A stretch of DNA of 64,000 bases from Trichomonas vaginalis G3 (GCF_026262505.1 NC_067206.1:35417896-35481895); one strand, 5' to 3'. Counted from the first letter of the stretch, positions 8,899-19,295 are shown. Numbers and translations: made by a program. Notes: generated from the sequence alone by a model not told the origin.

Positions 8899-9372
8899 TT
8901 AAATAGCTTCAGGGTCAATTTCTTCAACCATTTCACTTCCTTCGTCAATGTCAATTGAAGCTTCTTCAACCTTTGGTAAGAACTTTTGTATAACATCTTT
9001 GTTCGTTATTGTCTTCAGAGATGAAGGATAATATTTCACAGATGTTTCACCCTTCTTATATTCTTTCTGTTCGGAAAGATTCATAGCAATACTGAAGAAG
9101 TCAATGTTGGAGTTCTTTATGACAGTATAGTGTGTATCTTTGACATTCACGAAGAAACCCTTTTGTTTCAAAACTACTGCTAACTCTTGTGAAGTATAAC
9201 GTTTGCGGTCAATGACGATAGCTAATGGTCTGACATACTGACCAAACTTAGATTCTTTCACAAACTTCTTGTTAAAGATAACATTAACGTTTGAAGCATT
9301 ATTGAACTCATTCTTGATGGCAGTAGCGAGAGCATTGTATGAAAAGAACTTGCAATCTTGCATGTGTTTCAT
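8899..9372 (-). CDS. Acidic-tailed small protein, possible ssDNA-binding role
   Basis: 157 residues, whole. The body is mixed and basic (NKKFVKESKFGQYVRPLAI, RKRYTSQELAVVLKQKGFFV). The C-terminus is strongly acidic, DIDEGSEMVEEIDPEAI. The 139-residue protein of B (37796-38215) also has a basic body and ends ENIDIDPEMF, so an acidic DPE tail is shared. Acidic C-terminal tails are typical of replication ssDNA-binding proteins such as T7 gp2.5, and the gene neighbours PolB. The assignment is inference only. Confidence 0.5.
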   Translation of the reverse strand: MKHMQDCKFFSYNALATAIKNEFNNASNVNVIFNKKFVKESKFGQYVRPLAIVIDRKRYTSQELAVVLKQKGFFVNVKDTHYTVIKNSNIDFFSIAMNLSEQKEYKKGETSVKYYPSSLKTITNKDVIQKFLPKVEEASIDIDEGSEMVEEIDPEAI

Positions 9373-9630
9373 TAAAATAAAAATATTAAATTATTTTGAA
9401 AAATAACTTAAAAAAAATCTAATCTAATTTTTTCAAAAAATATTTTTTTATTTCCTACTAAAGATGTATCGGAAGTTGTCTAAGTTAGAACACTCGGAAA
9501 TAAAACAACTTCTTACAGAAGCTAATATAGATGTTGCAAAGCATTACGCAACAAACAAAAAAGCACTCGCTGACTTCATTAAAGACTATAATGGTGCAAT
9601 AAGTTATGATAGAATTCATGAGTTCATAAA

Positions 9631-9656
9631 GCCGCAACGCGGCGAGGACGAAGTCC
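9631..9656. repeat. Paired GC-rich hairpins inside PolB
   Basis: GCCGC-AAC-GCGGC (9631-9643) and GGAC-GAA-GTCC (9646-9656) in tandem, followed by ATG. The second hairpin and the following CATG resemble GGGC-GAA-GCCC-ATG at 1217-1230 in the fibre gene, so these are members of one insert family. Confidence 0.75.
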
Positions 9657-9712
9657 ATGCAAGAGCATTTCCTTTAAATGACATTGCTATTGACTTATAT
9701 CATAGACGTTCA

Positions 9713-9841
9713 GTACCTCATGAAGTAAGAAGAGAGATGTTTGACATAACAAATGCAAACGTTGGTGAAACAAGAAGAGCTGTACCTCATGAAGTAAGAA
9801 GAGAGATGTTTGACATAACAAATGCAAACGTTGGTGAAACA
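9713..9841 (+). repeat. 69-bp in-frame tandem duplication in PolB
   Basis: Two nearly identical copies with a 69-base period encode VPHEVRREMFDITNANVGET twice, each followed by a short Arg-rich linker. The small number of differences suggests a recent duplication. Confidence 0.85.
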
Positions 9842-12800
9842 CGAAAGAGAGATGACACACTGAAACAACAGAGAAGAGAGATGTTTAAAAGTGCTATAGA
9901 ACAAGTTCGCAAAGCTAACGATGTCATTCGTTCCATTGACGACAAACCAAAAGAAGGTGAGAGATGGTTAAAGAAAGATGAAGAGAATAGGAAGAGAAAT
10001 GTGAAGTCAGGCAATAGACTCATTGACTTTAACATCGAAGCTTTAGATGAACCAAACAGAGACTACTTACACAAACATTTCGGTAAGGTTTTCATGAGAC
10101 TCTTAGAGAAAATTAAAATAAACTCGCAACAGAGATGGATGGTATGTTATAAACTTGGTGGAAAGTATGAATGTTCTACGTTAAACCTCAATAATATTGG
10201 AACATTACTACATCAGCTCTTGAAGGAGAACTTTATATCAGAGATAGAAGCAAATGCTGCAGGTATTGTTGAAATGCACTATGACTTCTTCTTGACAAAC
10301 ATAAAGAATCTTACCGAAATAAAGATGTATGATTTAACAGAATATGAAGGCTTAACGATGTCAGATGTAAAGAAAGGCAAACCAAAAAAGAGACCATATA
10401 GAGATGAAAGCACACTGACAAATGACCAGAAAGCCATTTTGGAAGCTCTTAAGCAAACAGGAAACCCAGCACTTATAGAAAGCTTTTGGAAAGATAATGG
10501 TGAAAAGAAGTTTTATAAGAAGAGAAGCGGTCAGTTCTGGAAGTATCTTTGCACATTACCTATAAATCTTGAACGCTACCAAATCTTCAATGAACTGAAC
10601 AAAAGAACTGCAACACTTATGACAGAGGACAATTGTTTCGTTTATGCTTGCATTCAGGCTGGAGTAAATGAAGAAACTATTGACCACATGAGAGAAGTCA
10701 TTCGTGTTAGAGACTTTCCTCAAAGTAAAGTACAAGAAATTTCCGATTCAACAGGTATAGCATTTAATGTTACCATTGGTTATTTCAATGACTCAAGACA
10801 TAATGAAATAAAGAGATATATACCAAAAGAATGCGAAACTGTTAGAACTATTGACTTACTTCTTGTTGAAGACCACTACATGCTAAATGAAAGATTACCA
10901 ATGACAACATACTTCATTCGAAACTATATAGAAATCTTGAAGGAGTGTGGTGGAATGAACATTGAGAAACAGATGAAGATTTATACAAAGAGAGAAGATA
11001 AATATGTAGTTCGTTATGATAGAACAACACCGCTATGGGATGTTATGAAAACATTGTGGGAGTGCAAATATTTCGAACCTATTTCTTATGGAGAACTTTT
11101 CACATATACTACTGACTTATATAAACAGAACCTTGCACCATTTAAAGATTTGACATATGCTCCAAAGTATTGTGTACAACTGAAGAAGAAAGCAGAGTCA
11201 AAAGAAGTAAATAAAGCTAAATGTAAATTCATTCCTGAGCACGTTTTCTTTGCTGACTTTGAGTGTAGCACAGACGGCTTTCATAAAGCTTTTAACATCT
11301 GTTATGACAGTGAAGATGGTTCAGTGAGTGAAAGCATTTGGGGTCAAAACTGTGCAACAGAATTTTTGGAAAGACTTCCTGACAAGAGTTTAATATATTT
11401 CCACAACCTCAGTTATGACATAAACTTCATCTTAAGACACATGACAGAAGTGAAAGGAACTCCCATCATTAAAGGTTCACGAACAATGCAAATAACTGGT
11501 TTATATAAAGGACGGGCAATTATTATAAAAGACTCTTACAGTGTTATAAATAAGAAGCTTAAACTATTTCCTGCTATGTTTAACTTACAAACAGGACCGA
11601 AAGAAGTATTTCCATATAACTACTACAGCAGTGTTTTGTTAGCAAATGACAACAGAACTGGTGTCATTTCTGAAGCATGTAAGTTTATCCATGATGCAGA
11701 TACATTTATGAAAACATAGATTCCATCAAAGGTTGCAGAATAGATGAAAACCACTTCGACTTAGAAAAATATAGCACGTTTTACTGCAAACAAGATGTAA
11801 GAATTTTAAGAGAAGGTTTTGTAAAGTTCCGCAATGACTTATTGAAAGAGTTTGATTTAAACGTTTATGACTACGTTAGTATTTGTTCTATTGCTAACAA
11901 ATTGTTTGAGAACAGAGTATACTTCCCGAATGGAAATCTTTATGACCTCTCAAATAAACCAAGAGAATTTATTTCGAGATGCATTCAAGGTGGAAGATGT
12001 ATGTTGTCAGATAACATGAAACAAAAGAGCAAAAAGAAACTCATTGCTGACTTCGACACTGTTTCATTATATCCTTCAGCTATAGCAAGACTTTATACTT
12101 TAGAAGGTATTCCAAAAGTATTGAAGGAAGAAATGTTAAGCACAGAGTATCTCATGAGACATTTATTCGATGATGACCAAAAGGAACCCATTGGTGAAAA
12201 GTTTATGTCTGGCTTCTTTGTTCTCATTAAGATAACAGAGATTGGTATACCCAGACACTTTCATTTAATAGTTTGCGACCCTGAACTAAATCCAGAACTT
12301 AACGTTCCAAGAAGTTCAAACACTTGCTGTCTCATGTATGTTGACCATATAACATTACAAGACCTCATAAAATATCAATGTGTCAAATGTGAAGTGTTGC
12401 AAGGATACTATTACGATGGAAACAGAGATATGAGAATAAGAGATGAAGTAAAGAAGTTGTTTGAGTTAAGGTTAAAGTATAAGAAAGAAGGAAACCCCTT
12501 ACAAGAAATTATAAAACTCATTCTGAACAGCATTTATGGCAAAACTATTCTATCTCCTATTGAGTCAAAAATAACCATAGTAAATGACAAAGATGCTATA
12601 AGATATGCTATAAGAAATTACAACCATATAGTGAAGTTCGAAGGTTTGGATGGTTCAGATAAAACTATTTTCAAGCTAACGAAAAGCATTTGCAGACACT
12701 TTAACTTCTGTCCACTTGGTGTTAATATTCTGTCTATGTCAAAACGTATTATGAATGAAGTATTCTGTACTGCAGAGGACATGGGTCTTCAAATCTTTTA

Positions 12801-13371
12801 CCAGGATACCGACAGTATGCACTTATATAATGAAGACATACCAAAGCTTGCAGCAGAGTTTAAGAAGAGATATGGTCGCGAACTTATAGGAAAGAACCTT
12901 GGTCAATTTCATAGCGACTTTGCAGAAATAACACCTGGAAAACAAAGTTTAGCTTATAAAAGTATTTTCTGTGGAAAGAAGACCTACATAGACTTACTCA
13001 CTAACGATTTAAATGAAGTTGCATTTCACTGCAGAATGAAAGGCGTGAAGCAAGATGTTATTGCTTTAACCGCTAATGAAATGTTTCCTGAAGCTATACA
13101 ATGCTATTACAATGAAGATAAGAACATTCACATACCTGTTGGAACATATGACAAAGACTCTGAGTTCAGTTTAATGAAACTTTACAAAGCACTTTATGAT
13201 GGTCAAGAGATTGCATTCGACTTATGTAAGTCATGTCAACCTTGCTTTGCTGAAAAGTTCAACTTTTCAATAACGACTAAAACAAGCTTTATTCGTAAGT
13301 TGAAGTTCTGAGGTCATTTATTTTTGTCAGCAATGAGGTCATTCGTGATAAAAATAAAGCTAGCGTAGATT

Positions 13372-14226
13372 TTACAATACTGCGATGGTAGAGTTTAAGA
13401 GTTGTGCTTCAATGTAGAGACAGTCCTTATGGTCTGGAGGCAAGAACACTGGACATTTATGGTCATGAGTGGAGAACATGTCTATCCAAAACTCACGATT
13501 GAAGCCAGTTAATTTATAGTATTTAGGGTTAGGAAGTGGTGAAGTTCTTGTATGACCAATGAACTCATTTTCAACGCCTTTGGCTATATTAGAGTAAAGT
13601 ATTGCTTGCTTTCTATCCCAAATGCCAGGTGTTACAATCTTTGAAAATTCATTTTTCCTCGGAAGCATTGCATCATAATTGAAAACATTCTTAAAATCAT
13701 CACTTGGTTCGAGATTTGAAATCTTATACGTAATGGATTTTTTTCTTTTAGCGACTTCATTGAATGGTGAGAATACAATGAATTGACAGTCATGAGTTCC
13801 ATCTTCATTTTCATTAAATTCATAATGAAAGTCTATAAGTTGTGGCTGACTACCTTCTTCTTTCAGTTGTGCAAGAAACTCACGTAAAGGCTGTAAAGTT
13901 TGTACTTCAATGTTGAACTTTTTCTCGAACATCTCATTAAATGAAATCATACATTGCAACAATGTTGTATCGTCTTTAAAGTATTTGTATATGTGAATGT
14001 TTTGGGCGCTTAAAGACTGTTCGTCATTTTCTATCTCGACTTGAAGTATAAAGTCAACCTTTCTGAAAGCACGTGTTATATACATAGATGTTATGCCAAT
14101 GTACTTCTCTTCATTTATGTTCACAATCCAGTCTGTTGGAAACTTAAACGTTACTCTGTTCCCCTTTATTTTGACGTCAGGGTTTTCACTACTGAACGCA
14201 ACAGATAAAGGTATTTGTCTATACAT
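13372..14226 (-). CDS. Putative virion structural protein (family shared with B)
   Basis: 284 residues, whole. Beta-rich, with no membrane segment. Its layout parallels the 282- and 286-residue proteins of B (23493-24341, 30023-30883). An early FPTDWI/YPLRWL strand is followed by YIGITSMYI/KAIGFRRMKF. All end with an F-W-strand region and a long final strand pair (CLYIEAQLLNSTIAVL against LYHAFYLELSLIYNYY). Identity is low, so the link is structural pattern only. The family is probably a minor capsid or other particle protein. The gene is convergent with PolB and is followed upstream by a basic/acidic small gene. Confidence 0.5.
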   Translation of the reverse strand: MYRQIPLSVAFSSENPDVKIKGNRVTFKFPTDWIVNINEEKYIGITSMYITRAFRKVDFILQVEIENDEQSLSAQNIHIYKYFKDDTTLLQCMISFNEMFEKKFNIEVQTLQPLREFLAQLKEEGSQPQLIDFHYEFNENEDGTHDCQFIVFSPFNEVAKRKKSITYKISNLEPSDDFKNVFNYDAMLPRKNEFSKIVTPGIWDRKQAILYSNIAKGVENEFIGHTRTSPLPNPKYYKLTGFNREFWIDMFSTHDHKCPVFLPPDHKDCLYIEAQLLNSTIAVL

Positions 14227-14250
14227 TTAATTCGGATAAAAATAAACCAT

Positions 14251-14469
14251 TTACTCTTTCTTTGCTTCAGCTTCCTTTGCTTTTTGTTCTTCCTTTGCTT
14301 TTGCTTCTTCTCTAGCTTTTTTCGCCAGCAAACGTGGGTTCTTCTGTCTTCCAGCAGCTAATGCAGCTAGTTGTTTTTCACTAAGTTTTCTCTTTGGTCT
14401 CTCTGGCTTTTGTTCTTGTTTTTGTTCCTTCAGTTCGGATAAAATTTGCTCGCGAATTTCTTTCTTCAA
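14251..14469 (-). CDS. Lys/Glu-rich small protein
   Basis: 72 residues from the first good ATG. Highly charged, with a central KRKLSEKQLAALAAGRQKNP segment like the short SxKQxAALAxGR motif found in several large-DNA-virus virion proteins. A single long helix or coiled coil follows. The region upstream (to about 14522) contains a GC-rich hairpin and a TTTTTTATCTACAG leader-like tract, so the gene may be longer or disturbed. Role unknown; possibly a small basic virion component. Confidence 0.45.
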   Translation of the reverse strand: MKKEIREQILSELKEQKQEQKPERPKRKLSEKQLAALAAGRQKNPRLLAKKAREEAKAKEEQKAKEAEAKKE

Positions 14470-14484
14470 TGCTTCAACATCTAT

Positions 14485-14509
14485 GACCCCTTGGGTCTTG
14501 TCCGTAGGA
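14485..14509. repeat. Paired GC-rich hairpins upstream of the Lys/Glu-rich gene
   Basis: GACCC-CTT-GGGTC (14485-14497) and a shorter TCC-GTA-GGA (14501-14509). Same tandem format with 3-nt loops as in fibre, PolB and the 321-residue gene. Confidence 0.6.
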
Positions 14510-14567
14510 TTGTCTGAGTCATTTGACTGTAGATAAAAAACTAAATTAAAACTTTAACCGATGTAAA

Positions 14568-15001
14568 ATGAGCTTGTCAAAATCAGAACGAGAGTCTATT
14601 ATATTAAATGACGCAGAGGAATACAACATCCTTTCTATTATGTAAGTCAGAGTAAAGATGGTAAAATATACGTAAGAAAAAGAAAGGTACCATTAGCGAA
14701 TGCAGAGAGCGACAACATTAAGGTGCATGGCAAGGGTGAAGTCCACGAAGCCCATATAAAACCTTCTGTTCAAACTGAAAAGTCAATAGAACCAGAAGAA
14801 AAGAAGCCAGATGTTCTTTCAATAACGAACCAAGAGCTTATTGCAAAGTTCGTGAATTTCATTGAAAAACAAACCGAGTCAAAGAACCCTGACCCACCAG
14901 TGAAAGAAGTTGAGACAAAAGAGAATGTACAGTTCATTGAAAATGTCAAGAAACAACTTCCACCACGAATGCCAAGAAGAAGAGTGAGAATAATGAAGTA
15001 A
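14568..15001 (+). pseudogene. Small charged protein locus (interrupted)
   Basis: Begins with ATG after a TTTAACCGATGTAAA leader (MSLSKSERESIILNDAEEYN) and ends with a Lys/Pro/Arg-rich tail PPRMPRRRVRIMK. The middle has VSQSKDGKIYVRKRK and NQELIAKFVNFIEKQ helices. The locus in B at 27200-27783 has the same order (EEKNSIIEGA, then a lysine-rich strand, a helical middle and a basic C-terminus), so it is a shared family. It sits just before the capsid locus. Broken, about one break. Function unknown. Confidence 0.5.
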
Positions 15002-15028
15002 ATAGATATTTTTATCTGAAGTAAATAC

Positions 15029-16595
15029 ATGCAGAACGAACAGTTAAACGAATTTACTCCAGCAGAGCATATTCATCAGATTCGCTCATATTTCGATATC
15101 ATAGACAATGCAGTTCAAATTGGTGACACTAATAGAAAATATTCTGACGCAAAGATTCCATCACAACTGGAACTGCTAAAGATAACACATGGGTAACATT
15201 CAATCTCTCACCTCCTGGTGAAAATATGTTGGACCTTTACAATACATTCATTACGTATAAAATGGAAGGTCAATTTATTGTAGATAAAGAAATTGGTTCA
15301 GGTTCCAATAAAACAAACCCCCAGGATTTTGGATTGGTTTTGATGACGCTTTCTATGCAGTTGCTGGATATCAAATCCTTGCAAATGGTCGTATCGTATA
15401 TTCTCAAGACAACGCAAGAGAAGAAGCATATATAACTTCAAACTCACAAACTACCGAACAAATAAAGAAAGTAGATGTTTTTCAAAGACTCGACATGAAG
15501 ATGTATGGAGTCATTCGGGAACATGCAGAACAGGACAAATTGTTAGTGGTCCAATTACAGCAGGAAAATCATTTGATTTTAAGCTTCGTTTAAGAATTCC
15601 TGTTAGAAGATTCCTTCCATTAGAAGCTATTCGATTTATTCCAGCTTTTGCAGGAAACATTCAGCTTAAAGTAAAGTTCAGTAGCGACGCCTTACAATGC
15701 ACATCTATATCTGTAAATGATATCATTGCTTTCAATCCAACTCTTAAAGTTGCATTTGCTTCAGATTCAAATCCACCGACAAATAAATTTGTTCCATGGA
15801 ATGAACCATTCACTATGATAACGAAGGCAGTAGAAGCTAGTGGAACAGTTACTATTACAACTGTAAACCAGCAACTATTTCGAACAAAGATGGATTTTAA
15901 TGAATGTTTCATTCATCCAAAGTCATTCTCTTTAGACCCTAACATTTATACAGAACTTGTAGAACATTATACAAACGAGGCTTTATGTTTTCCTGTTAAA
16001 GTTATGGATTGGATTCCTATGGACGGTTCATTCTCAAAGAATACAGATAGTTCAAGTGCAACATTTACAGCAGCTTATACGCCTATTAATGTTAAAAGTA
16101 TTTGGGCACTATTTAGAAAGAAAGACAACTATTATGTTAATTTTGAGAACCCTAAGTTTAAATATCTTCAGCTTTCCATGGGAGCTTATGGAAATATGCC
16201 TGCAGAACCTGAAAAATCATATGGACCTGTATTTTATGAAATGGTTGCGAACGCCTGCAATACAAACAATGATAGGATTTAATGAAGATGTTATGAGGTC
16301 ATTGGTGGATGATGGTAGTGTGGAACATAAATGGGATAGCTATGACAACACACATTTCTTATGTGGTTTTCCAACAGAAGTGGACTTTTGCTTCCAACAA
16401 GGTCAAACATCTACTGCTCCAATAACATACAAATTGTCTGTTAAAGGACCTATTGAACTAGCAACTGAAAATGTACCAAAGCCACTTATTGGATTTATGA
16501 GGGATTGTTGCTTTGCCATTCAGGTGCGTGCTAATGGCATCCCCATAATAAGATTAGATGACTATAACTTAGCCACGGACGACAGTGAGGAATAA
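15029..16595 (+). pseudogene. Major capsid protein locus (decayed)
   Basis: Homologous by eye to the 535-residue major capsid candidate of B (41483-43090). Shared blocks include an FKLRLRIPVRRFLPLEAIRF strand region, KVMDWIPMDGSF/PIHQISVKDF, and an SIWALFRKKDNY/TMFVLFRRTINDY strand. The protein belongs to the double jelly-roll type expected of Polintons. The locus starts MQNEQLNEFTPAEHIHQIRS after a TTTTTATCTGAAG leader. It is broken (about four breaks) and is clearly a fossil. Small putative virion genes follow it on the same strand. Confidence 0.65.
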
Positions 16596-16625
16596 AGGAT
16601 GAACATTTATTTTTAAAGCTTATAA

Positions 16626-17085
16626 ATGAGTTCTTCATCAAGCTCTCGCGAACCTTCACCATCTATGAAACAAACTTTACCAAACGATTATGGAGCACCT
16701 ATTGAATATTTCTTACGAGCTGCACAATGGCAAAGAGCAGTCTCACCAAGGTTAGGTGTTCCACCAGCTCCTGTCAAAAATAGCATTTGGTCAAGTCCTT
16801 ATATAAAATATGTCTCCCACTAGGTTTTGCTAGCTACAGCAGGAGCAGTAATGATGTTGAAAGAAATAAAGCAAATGTTATAAATAAATACTGAAATAGC
16901 TGAAGTTAAACAAAACTCCAACACCTTCGCCAAAACCAACGCCTTCACAAGCAAAACCTTCAATAACTCCTGAACCTATGGAAGTACAAACTCCTGTTCA
17001 AAAGTCAACTCCTAAACCGACTCCAACATTTAAACCAGAACCTACGCCTCAAATAAATCGTAAAACTCCTGCGTTTCCTTACTGA
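16626..17085 (+). pseudogene. Ser/Pro-rich small protein locus (interrupted)
   Basis: Starts MSSSSSSREPSPSMKQTLPN and continues with PIEYFLRAAQWQRAVSPRLG. The distal part of the locus is strongly Thr/Pro-rich (repeated TPTPSPKPTP and PTPTFKPEPTP) and ends with a stop near 17085. The composition resembles extended tails of small virion proteins; the B gene at 23248 also ends Pro/Gln-rich. Broken, about one or two breaks. Function unknown. Confidence 0.4.
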
Positions 17086-17133
17086 AAAAATAATGTTAGT
17101 TTTATTTTATTTGAACATTTTATTTAGAGTAAA

Positions 17134-17370
17134 ATGACGACTAAAGTCACTGAAGCAATGAAACAAAAATTTTTGGTAGAATACATTAAATCAGGAGCGG
17201 TTCCAGAAGGTTTTTACGTTCATACTATGAAGGATGGTAGAGTTCAGTTTAGAAAGATAAAGCAACCATTAGATAGAGAAGGTATATTAAGGAAGATTAA
17301 ACTTCATGAGGACAACATTGCTGAACTTAGGAAGAAGTTAGAAGAGTTGGAGAAAGGAAGAGAGTTATAA
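17134..17370 (+). CDS. Small coiled-coil protein, 78 residues
   Basis: Starts after an ATTTTATTTAGAGTAAA leader. The N-terminus is helical and basic, followed by a short strand pair (GFYVHTMKDGRVQFRKI). The last 30 residues form a leucine-spaced coiled coil (KLHEDNIAELRKKLEELEKG). It is not recognised and no copy is seen in B or C. A palindrome block follows its stop codon. Confidence 0.55.
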   Translation: MTTKVTEAMKQKFLVEYIKSGAVPEGFYVHTMKDGRVQFRKIKQPLDREGILRKIKLHEDNIAELRKKLEELEKGREL

Positions 17371-17385
17371 AGCAATGAATTCAAG

Positions 17386-17450
17386 TGGGTGAAAAAACAG
17401 GTGAAAAAAGAGGTGAAATCTCACCACTTCACCTAAATTTATTTTTGCGC
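17386..17450. repeat. GGTGAAATCTCACC palindrome block after a stop codon
   Basis: GGTGAAAAAACAGGTGAAAA followed by AGAGGTGAAATCTCACCACT and an AAATTTATTTTTG tract, immediately 3' of the 78-residue gene. Confidence 0.55.
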
Positions 17451-17536
17451 TATGTTTTCATACGTGTGAGGGTGGTGATATCATTAATTTTTAAGTTTAT
17501 TTTTTATTTTTACTGAAAATTTTTATTTGGATGTAA

Positions 17537-17857
17537 ATGACGAAAACTATTGAGATAACAAACTACAACGGTCATGAGTTCAAGAATTTGTTCTTCGTTC
17601 CTCGTGAAAATACATTCTATCAGATACGAGGGAGAAAGGGTAAAGTTAGTTTGAGCGTTTATGAAGGAATGAAGAATGGAAAGTTTATACAAGCATACGA
17701 TACAAACGGTAAGCGTGTTTCATTAGCTTTGTCAAAACTTACTAACATTCATTTTGACAGTGACTTTGACCTATATGAAGAAGAAAGTGAGTCAGAAGAT
17801 TATGAGCTGTTATGTGAAGCACAGCAATGGGAGGAGTTGCAATACTTTTGTAAGTGA
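17537..17857 (+). CDS. Small protein with acidic C-terminus, 106 residues
   Basis: Leader TTTTTATTTGGATGTAA precedes the ATG. The N-terminal 70 residues are beta-rich and basic (FKNLFFVPRENTFYQIRGRK); the C-terminus is very acidic (DSDFDLYEEESESEDYELL). Not recognised. It could be a small DNA- or protein-binding factor. It is convergent with the methyltransferase gene, with a 97-bp gap. Confidence 0.55.
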   Translation: MTKTIEITNYNGHEFKNLFFVPRENTFYQIRGRKGKVSLSVYEGMKNGKFIQAYDTNGKRVSLALSKLTNIHFDSDFDLYEEESESEDYELLCEAQQWEELQYFCK

Positions 17858-17954
17858 GAACGTTTATTTTTACATTAATGAAGTCATTAGTGGTTGGCGG
17901 TTTGTAAATATTTAAGGTTAAATTAGTGTTGTCGTTTGTGTTGTAAAATATACG

Positions 17955-18824
17955 TTAACGGTTTTGTAAAGTGTCAAATTCACAAGTATTGCGTACGGAG
18001 GAACGCAGTGCCTCCGTACACGACTTAGGGATACTAACTTCTTTGTTATGACACTTTCTCCAGTTTATAGGACCTCTCTCATATTCTATCTTATCGTATC
18101 TAAACTCATAGTCATGTATGTCCTCTAACCATCTCATGACACTTTCCAAACCACTTTTATCGGATGTAAAGTAAAAGCATGGATGGTTATGTAAAACGTC
18201 TAAAGTTTCTAAAGAGTCTCTCAAAGTCCAGTCTACTTGGTATTGAAAATCCCATGTGTTATAGAACGGCGGGTCCACTATAAAGAAAACATTTTCCTTG
18301 TCTTTATATTTTTCATACAAATCTGTCCAATGACATCTCACAAACTCTATACCCTCAATATATTTTTCTATGTCCTCTTTGAAAACATTTGTATAGTTAA
18401 GATATAAAACTTTTGACATAAGTGTTTCAATGTCATGAACTCTTATAGCACCACTATATAATAGTCTAGCAGATATACTATCCCAGTCTATATATTCTGC
18501 TTTTTTCAAAACCTCTCTGACAGTATTTTTCTTATCTAATGGTATACGTTCCATCTTACCTATAGGTATCTTTTCTTTCAACTCACTCAATATTTTATTT
18601 GTGTCTGGTATATGTTTGAGACGGTTCATATAGTTGTCGAAGTCATTGCATATAATCTTTGAGTCAGGAAATACAGTATGGCACAAATGGGATATATAGA
18701 AACTTCCACCGAACAAATCTACAAATGTTAGACCATTCGGTAGTTTCTTAAGTTCTCTCAATAGAATATCTTTACATCTACTCTTATTTCCAAAGAAGGG
18801 TAACGGTGGTTTTGTGAAATTCAT
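17955..18824 (-). CDS. DNA N6-adenine methyltransferase (D12/Dam-like)
   Basis: 289 residues, whole. The N-terminal KPPLPFFGNKSRCKDILLRE is the typical Dam opening. Motif I is FVDLFGGSFYISHLC (residues 34-48) and motif IV is FIVDPPFYNTW (DPPF at 184-187). The family transfers methyl from SAM to adenine N6, often at GATC. The gene is the last one before the right terminus, and B carries a near-identical but broken copy as its first gene. Trichomonads are known to carry 6mA. Methylation of element DNA or self-protection is an inference. A partial duplicate of its 3' part lies at 19163-19235. Confidence 0.9.
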   Translation of the reverse strand: MNFTKPPLPFFGNKSRCKDILLRELKKLPNGLTFVDLFGGSFYISHLCHTVFPDSKIICNDFDNYMNRLKHIPDTNKILSELKEKIPIGKMERIPLDKKNTVREVLKKAEYIDWDSISARLLYSGAIRVHDIETLMSKVLYLNYTNVFKEDIEKYIEGIEFVRCHWTDLYEKYKDKENVFFIVDPPFYNTWDFQYQVDWTLRDSLETLDVLHNHPCFYFTSDKSGLESVMRWLEDIHDYEFRYDKIEYERGPINWRKCHNKEVSIPKSCTEALRSSVRNTCEFDTLQNR

Positions 18825-18892
18825 TTTATATTTAATAAAAATGTTTTTTTCCTGAAAAGTGACAGAAAAGCGGCTTTTGACAGATGTTTATA

Positions 18893-19147
18893 TGACACTT
18901 TCTCAGTAAGGACATATGGGTAGAAATGAGGTTAGAAAAGAGGTTAGATCTAACCATCTACCCTAAAATATATTTTTATTGAATTCTGTATAAAATTCTG
19001 AGTAAAATGACAGATGGAACACATACTTTTTCAGTAAGGACATATGGGTAGAAATGAGGTTAGAAAAGAGGTTAGATCTAACCATCTACCCTAAAATATA
19101 TTTTTATTGAATTCTGTATAAAATTCTGAGTAAAATGACAGATGTTT
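18893..19147. repeat. Tandem duplication (~127 bp) with GGTTAGATCTAACC palindromes
   Basis: Two copies of a ~127-bp unit, each containing TCAGTAAGGACATATGGGTA, GGTTAGATCTAACC, an AAAATATATTTT tract and ATTCTGTATAAAATTCTGAG. The palindrome is the covarying form of GGTGAGATCTCACC: both arms changed together and the GATC centre was kept. It lies between the methyltransferase start and the element end. Confidence 0.75.
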
Positions 19148-19162
19148 ATATGACCCTTACTT

Positions 19163-19235
19163 GTCCGGTTTATAGGACCTCTCTCATATTCTATCTTGTC
19201 GTAAATAAAACTCACAGTCATGTATGTCCTCTAAA
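19163..19235 (-). pseudogene. Fragment of methyltransferase 3' coding region
   Basis: TTTATAGGACCTCTCTCATA and the following ~50 bases match the segment at about 18063-18135 inside the whole methyltransferase gene. This is a duplicated fragment next to the terminus, too short to be functional. Confidence 0.7.
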
Positions 19236-19251
19236 CTTCATTTATACTAAA

Positions 19252-19295
19252 CATCTTCGGGGCTAGAAGGCACGAAGTGCCTGGAAGCCCCACTA

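Larger units (their letters stand above)
9464..13311 (+). pseudogene. polB: Protein-primed DNA polymerase B (pPolB) locus
   Basis: A large Polinton-type PolB, about 1,270 codons in span. Its N-terminal region includes an NCFVYACIQAG and EDHYMLNERLP domain that resembles viral cysteine-protease-like (OTU-type) modules; this is weak evidence. The 3'-5' exonuclease is visible as FFADFECSTDG and YFHNLSYDINFIL. The polymerase palm motifs are ADFDTVSLYPSAIA, KLILNSIYGKT and FYQDTDSMHLY. The family copies element DNA by protein priming. The locus is broken (about one break). It carries a 69-bp internal tandem duplication and a pair of GC-rich hairpins near its start. It lies between the acidic-tailed small gene and a structural-type gene. 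Confidence 0.88.
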
